Of a DNA stretch of 5,223 nucleotides, positions 5,029 to 5,223 are shown piece by piece. Made by a program: the position numbers and the translations under genes. A model generated the notes under the pieces. That model ran no database searches. It saw only the letters and a program-made list of their open reading frames with translations, and had not been told where the DNA came from. Numbering within the stretch: position 1 is the stretch's first letter; every line of letters starts with the position of its first letter. Origin of the DNA: Candidatus Woesearchaeota archaeon (GTDB taxonomy: Archaea; Nanobdellota; Nanobdellia; Woesearchaeales; JAGVZT01); NCBI GenBank assembly GCA_019323665.1, contig JAHWHA010000002.1, positions 1-5,223 on the forward strand, in the 5' to 3' direction.

Positions 5029-5223
5029 TTATCTGAAGTTGAGTATCATTTCTCCATAACCGCGTGGATCTGCTGCGCCTGCGACCATGAAATGGCTTGG
5101 TGATGTTGAGCTTAAATCCACATTCATGCGCATGTTCTCTGCCTTGCTGTCTCCATCACTTCCTTCTGTGGCAAATTTGATGGTGTATGGTTTGCCTGCT
5201 TCCACATAATAATCTTGAATATC
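5029..5223 (-). CDS. Unrecognised protein, C-terminal 64 residues (5' end outside window)
   Basis: An open minus-strand frame enters at the right edge and ends at TAA (5031-5029), 6 bases from the stop of the convergent transketolase gene. I do not recognise the protein. The visible part is polar, with alternating segments that suggest beta strands, such as YYVEAGKPYTIKFATEG near its start and a final G-E-M-I-L-N-F-R strand. It has no cysteine and no membrane segment. This resembles the C-terminal beta domain of a secreted or surface protein, but that is an impression. The frame is supported by A/C-rich third codon positions (13 of the first 20 visible codons), the same bias as the other minus-strand gene, and by its close fit against the neighbour. 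Its N-terminus, which would show any signal peptide, lies outside the window. Confidence 0.65.
   Translation of the reverse strand, partial: DIQDYYVEAGKPYTIKFATEGSDGDSKAENMRMNVDLSSTSPSHFMVAGAADPRGYGEMILNFR

Overview
The window looks like a piece of an archaeal chromosome, most likely from a small-genome DPANN-type lineage such as Woesearchaeota or Pacearchaeota. The lineage is an inference and only the archaeal assignment is firm. It rests on a prepilin peptidase with the archaeal-type C-terminal soluble extension, TATA-box promoters placed for leaderless or short-leader transcripts, a transketolase split into two genes, and lysine-rich proteins in an AT-rich background.

Layout, left to right. 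Positions 1-767 (minus strand) hold an A24-family prepilin peptidase that lacks only its extreme C-terminus. A 58-base divergent gap carries a perfectly palindromic TATA box (791-798). A plus-strand gene (826-1500) follows; it has the overall pattern of a cis-prenyltransferase (UppS family) but has lost the residues needed for catalysis. Positions 1501-1923 contain no protein gene. Within them, about 1533-1800 is a GC-rich, strongly self-complementary segment that I read as an unidentified structured non-coding RNA of about 270 nt. Next come enolase (1924-3213), transketolase N-terminal subunit (3237-4055) and transketolase C-terminal subunit (4057-5022), tightly spaced on the plus strand and probably one operon. 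The end of an unrecognised minus-strand gene (5029-5223) runs in convergently, 6 bases from the transketolase stop.

How the genes work together. Enolase (2-phosphoglycerate to phosphoenolpyruvate) and two-subunit transketolase (ThDP-dependent two-carbon transfer among sugar phosphates) form a central-carbon block supplying phosphoenolpyruvate, pentose phosphates and erythrose 4-phosphate. The divergent pair on the left relates to the cell surface: prepilin peptidase matures type IV pilin-like or archaellin-like proteins, and cis-prenyltransferases make polyprenyl carrier lipids for glycosylation, although this copy looks catalytically dead.

The least explained items are the structured intergenic RNA, whose segments can pair in mutually exclusive ways, and the degenerate cis-prenyltransferase. 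Codon third positions also differ strongly by strand (G/T on plus-strand genes, A/C on minus-strand genes), suggesting a strand-asymmetric, replication-linked mutational bias.
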